From Streptomyces sp. SID13031 (GTDB taxonomy: Bacteria > Actinomycetota > Actinomycetes > Propionibacteriales > Kribbellaceae): DNA of 64,000 nt. The notes under the pieces are model-generated. The model ran no database searches. It saw nothing but the letters and a program-made list of their open reading frames with translations, and was not told where the DNA came from. Made by a program: the position numbers and the translations under genes. The stretch lies in the NCBI RefSeq assembly GCF_010548305.1, contig NZ_JAAGLV010000014.1, positions 62,001-126,000 on the forward strand, in the 5' to 3' direction. Position 1 is the stretch's first letter. Each line of letters begins with the position of its first letter. Shown in pieces: positions 1 to 8,416 of this stretch.

Positions 1-179
1 TGGATCTCCCGCGCGATGGTGACGCCGTCGTTGGTGATGGTCGGCGGTCCGGTCAGCTTCTCCAGTACCGCGTTGCGCCCCTTGGGTCCGAGCGTCACCT
101 TGACCGCGTCGGCGAGCGCGTTCACGCCCTGCTCGAGCAGTTGCCGCGCGTCGGTGCTGAAGCGAAGATCTTTGGCCAT
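1..179 (-). CDS. groEL: Chaperonin GroEL, N-terminal part (runs off window)
   Basis: Only the first ~59 residues are present; the gene continues past base 1. The start region reads MAKDLRFSTDARQLLEQG, followed by the family-typical VTLGPKGRNAVLEK and ITNDGVTIAREI segments of the Hsp60 equatorial domain. The ATG at 179 is preceded by a good GAAGGGAAG ribosome site and lies 19 bases after the amidohydrolase stop, so it is the last visible gene of the monooxygenase operon. Actinobacterial propane/Mim monooxygenase clusters are known to carry a dedicated GroEL-like protein needed for productive folding of the hydroxylase. I infer that role here rather than general housekeeping, because no groES precedes it. 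Confidence 0.93.
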   Translation of the reverse strand, partial: MAKDLRFSTDARQLLEQGVNALADAVKVTLGPKGRNAVLEKLTGPPTITNDGVTIAREI

Positions 180-198
180 CTGTCTGCTTCCCTTCGGT

Positions 199-1245
199 TC
201 AGGAGACCTGGACCGGCGCGGAGCCGATCGGCTTGTCGGCGACCCCTTCGGCGGCTGCTTCCTTGATCCGCAGCTCGGCCGGTACTTCGAGGTCGTACAG
301 CTTGGCCGCGTTGAGGCCGAGGATCTTGCGCTTGATGTCCGGCGTCAGGACGCCGTACTCGGACTGCATGTCCTCGGGGATCTGGAAGTCGACGAACTTC
401 TCGACCAGCCACTTCGGCTGCCAGATCGCGTAGTCGCTGGCGAAGGTGATCCGGTCCTCGCCGATCCAGTACAGGAGCTCGCCGATGATCTGGGCGAAGT
501 ACCGGGGCCGGCTGTGGATGAACGGCATCGCCACCGCCAGACCGCCGTACACGTTGGGCTCCTGCGTCGCGATCCAGCAGAAGTCCTCCAGCCGGGGCAG
601 CCCCACGTGCTCGACGATGAAGTTGAGCTCGGGGAACATTGAGGCCGCATAGTCGATGTCCTGGACGTCGAAGGCATCCCGGTTCAGCGGGTAGATCGTG
701 GGGCCCTTGTGCACGTGGATGTTCTTGATGCCGAGCTCGACGCACTTGCGCAGGTACGGCTCGGCCTCCGGGTCGGACAGCTTCCAGCCGCGCGACTCGC
801 CCTTCCACTCGGCGGTGTAGAGCTTGACGCCCTGCAGGTTCCAGCGGGCATGCAACTCCTCCAGCTTGTCCAGGCCCTCCGCACCGTCGCGGGGATCCCA
901 GGCGCCGTTCGTGATGAACTTGCCCGGGTTGTTCTCCATCACGGCGCCGTCGCGCTCGGTGGTGTTGAACCCGTCGACGTAGAAGTCGGTCAGATAGGTC
1001 GGCTGGAAGATCGCCTTGTCCACATAGCCGATCTCGAACAGGTCGTGCAGCAGGTCGGCCTCGGAGTACGCGCCGAACTTCTCCGCCGTCCAGACGAACT
1101 CCTCGGGCGACAGGTTGCGGTGATAGTCGTAGAAGCAGTTGGTGAAGCCGGCGCCGAACCGGTTCTTGTTGTTCTCCGGCCGGCCGTTCCAGTAGTGCAC
1201 GTGGCTGTCGACGATGTAGTACTTCTCGCCGTTCTTCTCATACAT
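199..1245 (-). CDS. Amidohydrolase-2 family protein of the monooxygenase operon
   Basis: Predicted 348-residue metal-dependent hydrolase of the amidohydrolase-2 (TIM-barrel) family. The N-terminal DSHVHYW motif (about residues 13-19) supplies the first metal histidines. A later HVHKGPT, an EHVGLPRL and a SDYAIW segment match the remaining metal and catalytic positions of the fold. The ATG at 1245 was chosen because the sequence turns protein-like there (MYEKNGEKYYIVDSHVH), with a GGGAGG ribosome site upstream; the open frame extends further but is a shadow of prmD. It lies between prmD and groEL in the same orientation. Such a gene is a regular companion of propane/Mim monooxygenase operons, but its substrate is not known to me and I assign none. 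Confidence 0.9.
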   Translation of the reverse strand: MYEKNGEKYYIVDSHVHYWNGRPENNKNRFGAGFTNCFYDYHRNLSPEEFVWTAEKFGAYSEADLLHDLFEIGYVDKAIFQPTYLTDFYVDGFNTTERDGAVMENNPGKFITNGAWDPRDGAEGLDKLEELHARWNLQGVKLYTAEWKGESRGWKLSDPEAEPYLRKCVELGIKNIHVHKGPTIYPLNRDAFDVQDIDYAASMFPELNFIVEHVGLPRLEDFCWIATQEPNVYGGLAVAMPFIHSRPRYFAQIIGELLYWIGEDRITFASDYAIWQPKWLVEKFVDFQIPEDMQSEYGVLTPDIKRKILGLNAAKLYDLEVPAELRIKEAAAEGVADKPIGSAPVQVS

Positions 1246-1271
1246 GGTTTGCCTCCCTGGCAGGCAACTGG

Positions 1272-1297
1272 ACCGGGCCCCATCGCTGAGGCCCGGT
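1272..1297 (-). other. Intercistronic hairpin between prmD and amidohydrolase gene
   Basis: Perfect 8-bp inverted repeat (ACCGGGCC / GGCCCGGT) with a 10-base loop in the 56-base gap after prmD. There is no T-run, so it is more likely an mRNA-stabilising or partial attenuator structure than a full terminator. Confidence 0.5.
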
Positions 1298-1301
1298 GTC
1301 T

Positions 1302-1658
1302 TCAGCTGGTGACCTCGACGAGGTCGAAGTCGATGTACTCCGCGGCCTCCTCCGGACTGGAGAAGAGCATGGTCTTGTCGTCGAAATGGACCATCCGCCC
1401 GTAGTGGGTGGACATGATCTCCTCGAAGTCGGCCAGGCCGAACTCCGAGCCGAGCGCGTCGGAGATCTCGGCGAAGTCGAAAGTGAGCTTGCCGACGCCG
1501 TCGACGCGGATCATCGAGGGGTACTCGGTGATCGTGACGTTGTCGTGGTGGCCCATGATCTCGGCCACCACGTAGCCGTTCTGGTTGTTCATCAAGGTCA
1601 CGCCGCACATGTTCGAGAAGGTGCGGTCGACCGCGCCGAACTCCTTGGTCGTGGTCAC
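1302..1658 (-). CDS. prmD: Monooxygenase coupling (effector) protein PrmD/MmoB-like
   Basis: 118-residue protein with the size and sequence character of MmoB/DmpM coupling proteins (for example CGVTLMNNQNGYVVAEIMGH and ITEYPSMIRVDG). These cofactor-free proteins bind the hydroxylase and gate substrate access and electron transfer. The start is a GTG at 1658 that overlaps the prmC stop in a GTGA, so the two are translationally coupled; the longer open frame upstream only shadows prmC. It ends 56 bases before the amidohydrolase gene. Fourth gene of the prmABCD-ordered operon. Assignment is firm by family and context; substrate is not readable from this subunit. Confidence 0.92.
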   Translation of the reverse strand: MTTTKEFGAVDRTFSNMCGVTLMNNQNGYVVAEIMGHHDNVTITEYPSMIRVDGVGKLTFDFAEISDALGSEFGLADFEEIMSTHYGRMVHFDDKTMLFSSPEEAAEYIDFDLVEVTS

Positions 1659-2752
1659 TGGTCCAGCTCCTTCGGTACGTCGAGGTCGAGGTCGGCCAGC
1701 GCGCTGCGCAGACCGGCCTTGGCCGAATCCAGCGAGTCGGCGAACGTGACGACCTTCTCGTTCGGCTGCGACCAGATCGGCTGCAGTTCGCGGGCCGCCC
1801 GCAGGCTCTGCGGGATCCAGGTGGCGAGCCATTCGCCCAGCACGGCCTTGTTCTCGTCGCCGTGCTTCTCGTCCCTGGTCAGCAGCGAGAACAGCGCCCG
1901 GGTGTAGCCGAGGTCACGGCTGTAGTCGTTCTCGCCGGCACCGACGATCGTCGGGGTGATGTAGTCGCCGTTGCGGGCCGAGACCTGCATCAGCAGGTCG
2001 CTGCGGAACAGCACGCCGACCAGGGACTCGAAGACGATGTTCGTCGCGAACAGCGCCTCACCCCAGTCGCCGATCGCGGTCAGCCGCTCGACGTTCTCCC
2101 GGACACCCTGCCAGACCGGGTCGCTCTGCCAGACCTCCTTGTGCACCTGCCCGTCGAAGTCGATCTCCGACTCGGCCAGGTCGAGGTTGAACAGCGCCAG
2201 GTCCTGGGCGAAGCGCAGCTTGTGGGCCGCGTTGACGCACATCGCGTTGTTGATCATGTTCGTCGGCGCCGACCGCTGCGCGGCGGTGAAGACGTGCATG
2301 CCCAGCCCGTTCTCGGCGTGCATCCAGGCGCCGAGGTTGCGCTGGATGAACTTGGTCCAGGCCGGGTTCCAGTGCGAGTACGCCTTGGCCCGCTTGGCGT
2401 TCTCCAGGCTCAGCCCGATCTGCCGGACGATCGCCGCGTTGTTGCGGTAGATCGTCTTCTCCCACTCCTCGTTCGGGTCGCGGAACTGGTGCCAGTCCGA
2501 CGACAGCAGCCGGGTCCAGTCCTGCGGGTAGCCACCAGGAGAGTTCGCGAAACCGTAGATCCAGCCCTGCGTCAGGTGCCGCTCGGGGTCAGGCTGGACG
2601 TCGAAGGTGACATCCTCGTACGTCGTCGCGCGGGCCTTGGCCGGCTTGAAGTAGTTGTAAGTGCGACTCGTGGAGCTCGGGAACGTGAGCGCGCCGGCCT
2701 CGGAGTCGGTGAACTCCGGGTGCGGGAAACTCCGTTCTTTGGTATCTGCCAT
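1655..2752 (-). CDS. prmC: Propane-type monooxygenase hydroxylase, small (beta) subunit
   Basis: 365-residue non-catalytic hydroxylase subunit of the soluble di-iron monooxygenase family (TmoE/MmoY-like fold). It pairs with PrmA in an (alpha beta)2 hydroxylase. Seen features: an N-terminal segment rich in aromatic residues (SRTYNYFKPAKARATTYEDV), GWIYGFANSPGGYPQDWTRL, and a helical body with a degenerate ferritin-like pattern lacking the iron-ligand ExxH pairs. The ATG at 2752 has an AGGAG ribosome site within the end of prmB (9-base gap after its TAG). The length is as expected. Its 3' end overlaps prmD by four bases, suggesting tight stoichiometric coupling. Confidence 0.94.
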   Translation of the reverse strand: MADTKERSFPHPEFTDSEAGALTFPSSTSRTYNYFKPAKARATTYEDVTFDVQPDPERHLTQGWIYGFANSPGGYPQDWTRLLSSDWHQFRDPNEEWEKTIYRNNAAIVRQIGLSLENAKRAKAYSHWNPAWTKFIQRNLGAWMHAENGLGMHVFTAAQRSAPTNMINNAMCVNAAHKLRFAQDLALFNLDLAESEIDFDGQVHKEVWQSDPVWQGVRENVERLTAIGDWGEALFATNIVFESLVGVLFRSDLLMQVSARNGDYITPTIVGAGENDYSRDLGYTRALFSLLTRDEKHGDENKAVLGEWLATWIPQSLRAARELQPIWSQPNEKVVTFADSLDSAKAGLRSALADLDLDVPKELDQ

Positions 2753-2761
2753 CTCGATCTC

Positions 2762-3784
2762 CTACTCCGCCACCGAAGTGGTGAACTTGTCGTAGTGGAT
2801 GTGCTCGCGCGGTACGCCCTGCATCTCCAGCAGGCCGATCGCGGCATCGACCATCGGCGGTGGCCCGCACAGGTAGGCTTCGCACTCGGCCAGCCCTGGC
2901 TCCAGCCGTTGCACCACCTCCGTCACGAACCCGGTGTACTGCCACTCGTCCGGCCAGCTCTCCGACAGGCAGCCGACGAAAGCGAAGTCCGCCAGCTCGG
3001 CGCCCAGCTCCTCGATCTGGTCGAGGTAGAACAGGTCCTCGTGCGTCCGGGCGCCGTAGTAGAAGCGCACCGGGCGATCGATGCCATCGGCAACGAGATG
3101 CCGCAGTAGCGACAGGATCGGGGCGAGCCCCGCTCCCCCGCCGATGCAGACGATCGGCCGGTCGGACGACTTCTTCAGCGTGAAGGTGCCGTACGGCCCG
3201 TCCAGCTCGAGCTCGTCGCCGACCTTGAGCTCGCCGTCGAGCAGGCCGGAGAAGTGCCCACCCGGGTACTTCTTGATCAGGAACTCCAGTGGATCGCCGG
3301 GCAGCGTCGCCATCGAGAAGGACCGGTGCGCGTCGTGGCCCGGGATCGCGATATCGGCGTACTGGCCGGGTTTGAAGGTGAACTTGTCCGGCTCGACCAG
3401 GTCGAGCCGCAGCGACACGATGTCGCGGGTGACCGGCTCGATCGCGGCGACCCTGGTCCGCAGGTGCTGCAGCGGGACGGCGTTGCGCAGTTCCTCCTCG
3501 TCGTAGTTCATCAACTCCACGGTGAGATCGGAGTACGCGTGCGACTTGCAGAGCAGGATGTAGCCCTCGTCGCTCTCGTACTCGGCCAGCGCGAACGTCG
3601 AGTACCGGTCCATCTGCACGTCGCCGTCCAGCAGGAACGACTTGCAGGCGGCGCACTGGCCCTCCTTGCAGCCGTGCATCAGCGCGATGCCCTGCCGGAA
3701 GGCGGCGTTCAGGACGGTCTCGTCCTCGTCGACCTCCATCTCGAGGTCGACGGGTTCGAACCTGACGACGTGTTTGTCACCCAT
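2762..3784 (-). CDS. prmB: Propane-type monooxygenase reductase (2Fe-2S / FAD)
   Basis: 340-residue NADH reductase that delivers electrons to the di-iron hydroxylase. The N-terminal plant-type ferredoxin domain has cluster cysteines at about 39, 44, 47 and 79 (CKEGQCAAC). The FAD domain has HRSFSMAT (an RxYS-type flavin motif, with F for Y) and GPYGTFTL. The NAD domain has IGGGAGLAPILSLL and ends with a CGPPPMVDA-type motif followed by a short tail. The ATG at 3784 is preceded by GAGGAG. It is separated from prmA by 93 bases holding a strong hairpin. Domain order and length match PrmB/MimB-type reductases. Confidence 0.95.
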   Translation of the reverse strand: MGDKHVVRFEPVDLEMEVDEDETVLNAAFRQGIALMHGCKEGQCAACKSFLLDGDVQMDRYSTFALAEYESDEGYILLCKSHAYSDLTVELMNYDEEELRNAVPLQHLRTRVAAIEPVTRDIVSLRLDLVEPDKFTFKPGQYADIAIPGHDAHRSFSMATLPGDPLEFLIKKYPGGHFSGLLDGELKVGDELELDGPYGTFTLKKSSDRPIVCIGGGAGLAPILSLLRHLVADGIDRPVRFYYGARTHEDLFYLDQIEELGAELADFAFVGCLSESWPDEWQYTGFVTEVVQRLEPGLAECEAYLCGPPPMVDAAIGLLEMQGVPREHIHYDKFTTSVAE

Positions 3785-3824
3785 CGACTTCTCCTCATCG
3801 ACTACTGCTGATCGGATGGAGCGA

Positions 3825-3863
3825 TCGGTGGCGGCGAGTGGTGCCAGGGTTCGCCGCCACCGA
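3825..3863 (-). other. 13-bp perfect hairpin between prmA and prmB
   Basis: TCGGTGGCGGCGA at 3825-3837 is exactly complementary to 3851-3863, with a 13-base loop. It lies just after the prmA stop inside the operon. No U-run follows on the transcribed strand, so it is probably a 3'-end stabiliser or partial terminator that would raise hydroxylase alpha-subunit message over reductase message (inference). Confidence 0.65.
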
Positions 3864-3877
3864 CCAGCTCGGGTGGG

Positions 3878-5530
3878 TCAGACCTTCGCCGGGGCCGGGC
3901 GGCCGGCGGGGCCGCCTGCCGTGTACGCCGCGAGGTGGGCCTCGCGGTCCGCGTCGGACATCTCGTTGAGCAGGATGTTCGGGCTGGCGAAGTTGATGCC
4001 GCGAACGTCGTCGAGGGTCCAGAGCTTCTTCTGGTCGTCCAGATCCAGGTGCGGCTGGGGGATCAGCGTCTTGCCGTCGTCACGGACGTACCCGAGGTCC
4101 TTGATGATGTCGGCCAGATCGCGGTTGTGGTGCAGCGTCTCCCACTCGCGATGCCCGGTCAGCCGGCCCATGTTCGGCGTCGGGCGACCCTCGTACTCCG
4201 GCCGGAACGCCTTGATGTCGGTCCAGGCGCAGGTCTCCGAGCAGTACGTGCGCCACTGGCCGTCGACCTTCTCGGTGACCATGTCCTCGCGGATCAGGGC
4301 CGGCACCATGCAGGTCCAGCAGCGGTGCGGGTACTGGTAGTCGACGTCCTCGAAGGCGATCGGCTTGTTCTTGCCGGGGTACCGCAGGCGGTTGTAGTTC
4401 TCCCACCACTTGCCGTACTTGTTGTACCAGCCCGGGTACTTGAACTCGAACCAGTCGAAGTCCTCGTCCGTCATCGGGTCGATCCGCCAGTAGTTGACCG
4501 GCCAGCCGGTGGCGAAGAACTGGGCCACCTCGTGCACGTAGCCCTTGTTGTAGATCCGGTTCCAGGCCTCCTCGACCAGGTCGTGCGGGATCTTCAGGCC
4601 GTACTTCTCCAGCGGGATCAGGTAGCTGCGGTAGTAGTCGTCGTAGATCCAGCGGCGCCACATCTCGGCGTAGGAGTCGCGGTCCTTGCGACGGTCCTTG
4701 GTGCCGTACTCGATGAACGTGCCGATCGCGGCGTCGACGACGCAGTGGTTGTTCCACCAGGCGTAGCGCAGGTCGCGCTCGAGCAGCTGGCGGTTGTCCT
4801 CGTCGGCCAGCGCCATCAGCAGGATCGAGTACCCGTTGCTGATGTGCCGCGACTCGTCGGACTGGACCGAGTGGAACACCGTCGGCAGCAGGTAGTCGCC
4901 GTTGGCGGCGGCCTCGTCGGGCATCGCGACGAACAGCGTGTTGGTGAACGCGGTCTCGGCCACCACCGTGAGGTAGATGTTGGCCGCGGTGATCGCGTCA
5001 CCGGTGATGAAGCCCTCACCGAACTGCCGGCCGATGGTGCCCGCGTAGTTGTTCGCGAACGCCTTCTCGGTGATGTCGAACCCGGCCGGGTCGATGTAGT
5101 GGTTCATGTAGAGCTTCTTCAGGTTCATCTGGATCGTCGAGTGCCGGACCTCGTCGATCATCTGCACCGCGAGCCCGTTGTGGATCTCCGGGTTCGGCAC
5201 CGCGTCGATCGCCATCGGCATCGCCCGGGCCGCCGAGATCTCCGGGAACGGGATGATGGACAGGAACAGCTTCTGCCACTCCATCCAGCGCTGCTGCACC
5301 TGGCGGAACATGTTGCCGCGGATCGCGCCGTCCATGGCGCCGAAGACGCGGTTGTCCTTCTCCTCCTCCATCGGGAAGTAGGACCGCATGATCTGCTTGA
5401 GCGGGTCCTTCTTCGGGGCCTTGTCGAAGGTGTAGTCGGTTCCGAAGCGTGTCGCGGGAGTCGCGAAGGTCGGCTCCCAGGACAGTTCGGTGATCTTGGC
5501 ATGTGCCTTGCTCAGACTCTGCCTGCTCAC
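3878..5530 (-). CDS. prmA: Propane-type di-iron monooxygenase hydroxylase, large (alpha) subunit
   Basis: 550-residue catalytic subunit of a soluble di-iron monooxygenase. Iron ligands are visible as two Glu/ExxH sets: E97 (PFPEISAAR), E127-xx-H130 (MIDEVRHS), E192 (VVAETAFT) and E226-xx-H229 (SDESRHIS), the arrangement of the whole family. A C-terminal CWTCMVP...YCSETC segment gives a zinc-like cysteine set often present in this group. The start is GTG at 5530 with a strong GAGGAGG site. First gene of a leftward operon prmA-B-C-D-amidohydrolase-groEL. Family members oxidise propane at C2, and Mim homologues also act on acetone and phenol, so the exact substrate is an inference. Confidence 0.95.
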   Translation of the reverse strand: MSRQSLSKAHAKITELSWEPTFATPATRFGTDYTFDKAPKKDPLKQIMRSYFPMEEEKDNRVFGAMDGAIRGNMFRQVQQRWMEWQKLFLSIIPFPEISAARAMPMAIDAVPNPEIHNGLAVQMIDEVRHSTIQMNLKKLYMNHYIDPAGFDITEKAFANNYAGTIGRQFGEGFITGDAITAANIYLTVVAETAFTNTLFVAMPDEAAANGDYLLPTVFHSVQSDESRHISNGYSILLMALADEDNRQLLERDLRYAWWNNHCVVDAAIGTFIEYGTKDRRKDRDSYAEMWRRWIYDDYYRSYLIPLEKYGLKIPHDLVEEAWNRIYNKGYVHEVAQFFATGWPVNYWRIDPMTDEDFDWFEFKYPGWYNKYGKWWENYNRLRYPGKNKPIAFEDVDYQYPHRCWTCMVPALIREDMVTEKVDGQWRTYCSETCAWTDIKAFRPEYEGRPTPNMGRLTGHREWETLHHNRDLADIIKDLGYVRDDGKTLIPQPHLDLDDQKKLWTLDDVRGINFASPNILLNEMSDADREAHLAAYTAGGPAGRPAPAKV

Positions 5531-5587
5531 GGTCTGCCTCCTCGGGGTTCAAGTGCACCGATCACACCCCGGGTGAGGCCTTGCGCT

Positions 5588-5604
5588 TGTCTCAATCTGA
5601 GACA
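5588..5604. promoter_or_regulatory. Inverted repeat, probable activator site between prmA and its regulator
   Basis: TGTCTCA-ATC-TGAGACA, perfect 7-bp arms with a 3-base spacer. It is centred about 66 bases from the prmA start and 68 from the regulator start in the 133-base divergent gap. The form fits a Fis-type HTH dimer site of an AcoR-like regulator. No TGGCAC-N5-TTGC (-24/-12) promoter is visible on either strand. Confidence 0.6.
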
Positions 5605-5663
5605 CAGTGGAAGCAGGGACGGCTCTACGCTAGGAGCAGAGTTCGACGACGAGAGGCGCGTCT

Positions 5664-7451
5664 GTGGAACAAGATCACTGGATCAGCACACCGAGGCCGG
5701 GCCGGCTCCTCCAAGTCGCCCGAGACTCCTTCCTGTCCTCCGGTGATCTGGACGACCAGGTGGTCCGCGAGCCGATCCAGGCGTCCTGGCTGCGCTCGTC
5801 GCGGCTGCGGGTCGACACCGACAACCTCGACCCGAGCTACCTCGGCATCGAGGGCCCCAGCCCCCTCGCCCTCAGCGCAGAGCCGGTACTTCGTGCGCTC
5901 GCCGACGAGCTGGCCAACGAGTCCGTCAGCATCATCCTGACCGACCAGCACGGCCTGGTGCTGCAGCGGAAGTGCCCGGATCCCTCCCTGGTGAGGCTGC
6001 TCGACCAGGCGTACCTGTCCCCCGGCTTCAGTTATGCCGAGGAACAGGTGGGCACCAACGGGATCGGGACGGCGCTGGAGGCCGGCATCCCGACGATGGT
6101 GACCGGGAGCGAGCACTTCACCGGCAGGCTGGGCGGGTTCGCCTGCGCCGGCGCTCCGATCCATCACCCGGTCACCGGTGCGCTGCTCGGCGTACTGGAC
6201 CTGACGTCGTCCGTGACTCACTCAAACGCTTTGCTGATGTTCTGCGCACGCTCGACGGCGCAGAAGATCGAGCAGCAACTACTGGCGCGGTCCGGGGCTC
6301 GGGAGCTCGCACTGTTCCGTGACTACCTGGCTGCGTGCCAGCACCCGGGCAGTGGCGTGATGGCCCTCAGCCCTGACCTCGTGATGATGAACAACCAGGC
6401 TCAGCAGCGTTTCGACCCCGCCGATCAGGCTGCGCTCCTGGCTCGCTCTGCGGATGCAGCGGGCACCCCCGATCCGGTCACCCTGGTTGCTGACCTCCCG
6501 AGCGGCCTGGTTGCCCGGCTGGACTATCGACCGGCGTTCAGCGGTGCAGAGCTCGCAGGCGGAGTACTGCGGATCCAGGTGCAGTCTGGGCTCGATTCCA
6601 CCACTGGGCCGGTGCACAACGCAGTACCGGTGATGCCTGGGCTTGCTGGGACCAGTGCTACTTGGCAGCGGGTCTGTCAGTCGGTGGACACCAGTAGGCG
6701 CAACGGCTCGTGGGTGGTGCTGGAGGGTGAGGCGGGGGTCGGCAAGATCGCGTTGCTGCGCTCGGTGAACCAGCTACGCAACGGCAGCGGGCACTTCCGG
6801 GTCATGGACGCCTCTGAGTGCGGCCCTGCGTGGCTGGACACGGTTGCTGACGAGTTGTCGGCCGGAGCCGGGTCGCTGGTCATCCGGCGTGCGCATCTGC
6901 TCGACAGTGATTCCGTGAGCGGTCTGTCGGAGCTGCTGCTCGAGCAGGCCGACCAGCGGAGCGAGATGTGGGTCGCGCTCACCATGCGGAGCGAGCCGCG
7001 CAACCCCGAGGTCGACGCGCAACTGCTGCCGCACTTCTCCCACACGGTGGAGGTGCCGCCGCTGCGGCATCACCTCGAAGACATGCACAAGCTGGTCCCA
7101 CACCTGCTCCGCCGGCTCAACCGGGGGAACAACCTCAGCATCTCCCCCAGCGCACTCGCCCAGCTGATGCGACTCCCCTGGCTCGGCAACGTCGAGCAGC
7201 TCCGCCGCGTCCTGCTCCGGATCGCCCAGCAACGCCGCTCCGGCACGATCGACCTGGACGACCTGCCAGGCGAGTGCCGGGCCACCACCCGCCGCCGGCT
7301 CTCACAGCTCGAGTCGCTGGAACGCGACGCCGTCGTGAAGGCCCTGGTCATCCACCGCGGCAACAAGGACAAGGCCGCGAGCGACCTCGGCATGTCGCGA
7401 GCCACCATCTACCGCAAGATCCGCGACTTCGGCATCAACCTGACGATCTGA
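5664..7451 (+). CDS. AcoR/MimR-type transcriptional activator of the monooxygenase operon
   Basis: 595 residues. An N-terminal sensory region (about 20-210) contains a GAF-like domain with SYAEEQVGTNGIGTALE, typical of acetoin-catabolism (AcoR) regulators. The central AAA-like region keeps only a weak P-loop (GEAGVGKIALL). Its Walker B region is SLVIRRAHLL instead of a DE-containing strand, and no GAFTGA loop is seen. The C-terminus (about 550-595) is a Fis-type helix-turn-helix (KAASDLGMSRATIYRKI). GTG start at 5664, divergent from prmA. AcoR-like proteins activate monooxygenase operons in mycobacteria; here the missing GAFTGA and Walker B argue for activation of ordinary sigma-70-type promoters, not sigma-54. 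Confidence 0.88.
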   Translation: MEQDHWISTPRPGRLLQVARDSFLSSGDLDDQVVREPIQASWLRSSRLRVDTDNLDPSYLGIEGPSPLALSAEPVLRALADELANESVSIILTDQHGLVLQRKCPDPSLVRLLDQAYLSPGFSYAEEQVGTNGIGTALEAGIPTMVTGSEHFTGRLGGFACAGAPIHHPVTGALLGVLDLTSSVTHSNALLMFCARSTAQKIEQQLLARSGARELALFRDYLAACQHPGSGVMALSPDLVMMNNQAQQRFDPADQAALLARSADAAGTPDPVTLVADLPSGLVARLDYRPAFSGAELAGGVLRIQVQSGLDSTTGPVHNAVPVMPGLAGTSATWQRVCQSVDTSRRNGSWVVLEGEAGVGKIALLRSVNQLRNGSGHFRVMDASECGPAWLDTVADELSAGAGSLVIRRAHLLDSDSVSGLSELLLEQADQRSEMWVALTMRSEPRNPEVDAQLLPHFSHTVEVPPLRHHLEDMHKLVPHLLRRLNRGNNLSISPSALAQLMRLPWLGNVEQLRRVLLRIAQQRRSGTIDLDDLPGECRATTRRRLSQLESLERDAVVKALVIHRGNKDKAASDLGMSRATIYRKIRDFGINLTI

Positions 7452-7498
7452 ATAAATGCTTTGCCCCGGGTCTCGGCCTGACCGGAGACTTGGCCGGG

Positions 7499-8404
7499 AT
7501 GAGCGACAACAGCGGTTCAGACGGTCGTGCCGGGATCGACGCGGACCTGGTCAGGCGACTGATCAAGGCGCAGTTTCCGCAGTGGAGTGCGCTGGCGGTT
7601 TCGCCGGTGAAGGTCGATGGGTGGGACAACCGCACCTATCGGCTCGGGGACGCGATGACTGTACGGCTGCCGACGGCTGCGGCTTATGCGCCGGCCGTCG
7701 ACAAGGAGGATCTCTGGCTGCCGCGATTGGCGCCGTCATTGCCGGTCGCGGTGCCTGAGCCGGTGGGTAAGGGCGTGCCTGGTGAGGGGTACGGGTTCAA
7801 CTGGTCGGTGCGGCGGTGGTTGGACGGGGAGACGGCGTCGGTCGACCGCATCGATGACCTGTCTGGCTTTGCTGTCTCCGTGGCCGAGTTCATCCTTGCG
7901 CTGCAGCGGTGTGACGCGAGTGGTGGGCCGGTGGCGGCCGCGCACAGCTTCTACCGGGGTGCGCCGCCCGCGCACTACGCCGATGAGACTCGGCGTGCGC
8001 TGGTCGCGTTGGCCGGCCGGGTTGATGTTGCAGCCTGCACTGAGGTTTGGGAGGGCGCGCTCGCATCCTCATTCGCCGGGCCGCCGGTGTGGTTTCACGG
8101 GGATATCGCGCAGGGCAATCTGCTGGTCGTCGACGGGAAGCTGTCGGCCGTCATCGACTTCGGCACTTCGGGAATCGGGGACCCGGCCTGCGACCTGGTG
8201 ATCGCGTGGACGATGTTCTCCGATCAGAGTCGGGAGGCATTCCGGCGTACCGTCTCGCAGGATGCGGCGACCTGGGCCAGGGCTCGCGGCTGGGCACTGT
8301 GGAAGGCGCTGATCGTGCTCGCGGACGTCATCGACGTCGACGCCTCGAAGGCAGCCGTCAACCAGCGCGTGATCGAAGAAGTGCTGACCGACCCACTGGG
8401 CTGA
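7499..8404 (+). CDS. Aminoglycoside phosphotransferase-fold kinase (APH family)
   Basis: 301-residue small-molecule kinase. The catalytic loop is WFHGDIAQGNLL (HGD at 200-202, metal Asn 207) and the metal-binding motif is IDFGTSGIGDPACD (DFG at 220-222), the standard APH signature. The N-lobe contains GWDNRTYRLG and a hinge VRRWLDGE. ATG at 7499 is 45 bases after the regulator stop; no clear Shine-Dalgarno is seen. Members phosphorylate aminoglycosides, macrolides, homoserine or other alcohols. Nothing nearby fixes the substrate, so antibiotic resistance is only one possibility. It is convergent with the ABC permease gene downstream. Confidence 0.85.
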   Translation: MSDNSGSDGRAGIDADLVRRLIKAQFPQWSALAVSPVKVDGWDNRTYRLGDAMTVRLPTAAAYAPAVDKEDLWLPRLAPSLPVAVPEPVGKGVPGEGYGFNWSVRRWLDGETASVDRIDDLSGFAVSVAEFILALQRCDASGGPVAAAHSFYRGAPPAHYADETRRALVALAGRVDVAACTEVWEGALASSFAGPPVWFHGDIAQGNLLVVDGKLSAVIDFGTSGIGDPACDLVIAWTMFSDQSREAFRRTVSQDAATWARARGWALWKALIVLADVIDVDASKAAVNQRVIEEVLTDPLG

Positions 8405-8416
8405 CGGCCAGTGCCG

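Noticed and set aside
5531..5663. Search for sigma-54 (-24/-12) promoter before prmA
   Set aside because: No TGGCAC-N5-TTGC match on either strand.
3935..5746. Rightward 603-codon open frame antisense to prmA
   Set aside because: High-GC antisense shadow of a clearly real gene; composition Val/Arg/Asp-rich with no domain.
7499..8404. Antibiotic resistance gene
   Set aside because: APH fold is clear, but many members phosphorylate unrelated metabolites and no resistance context is present.
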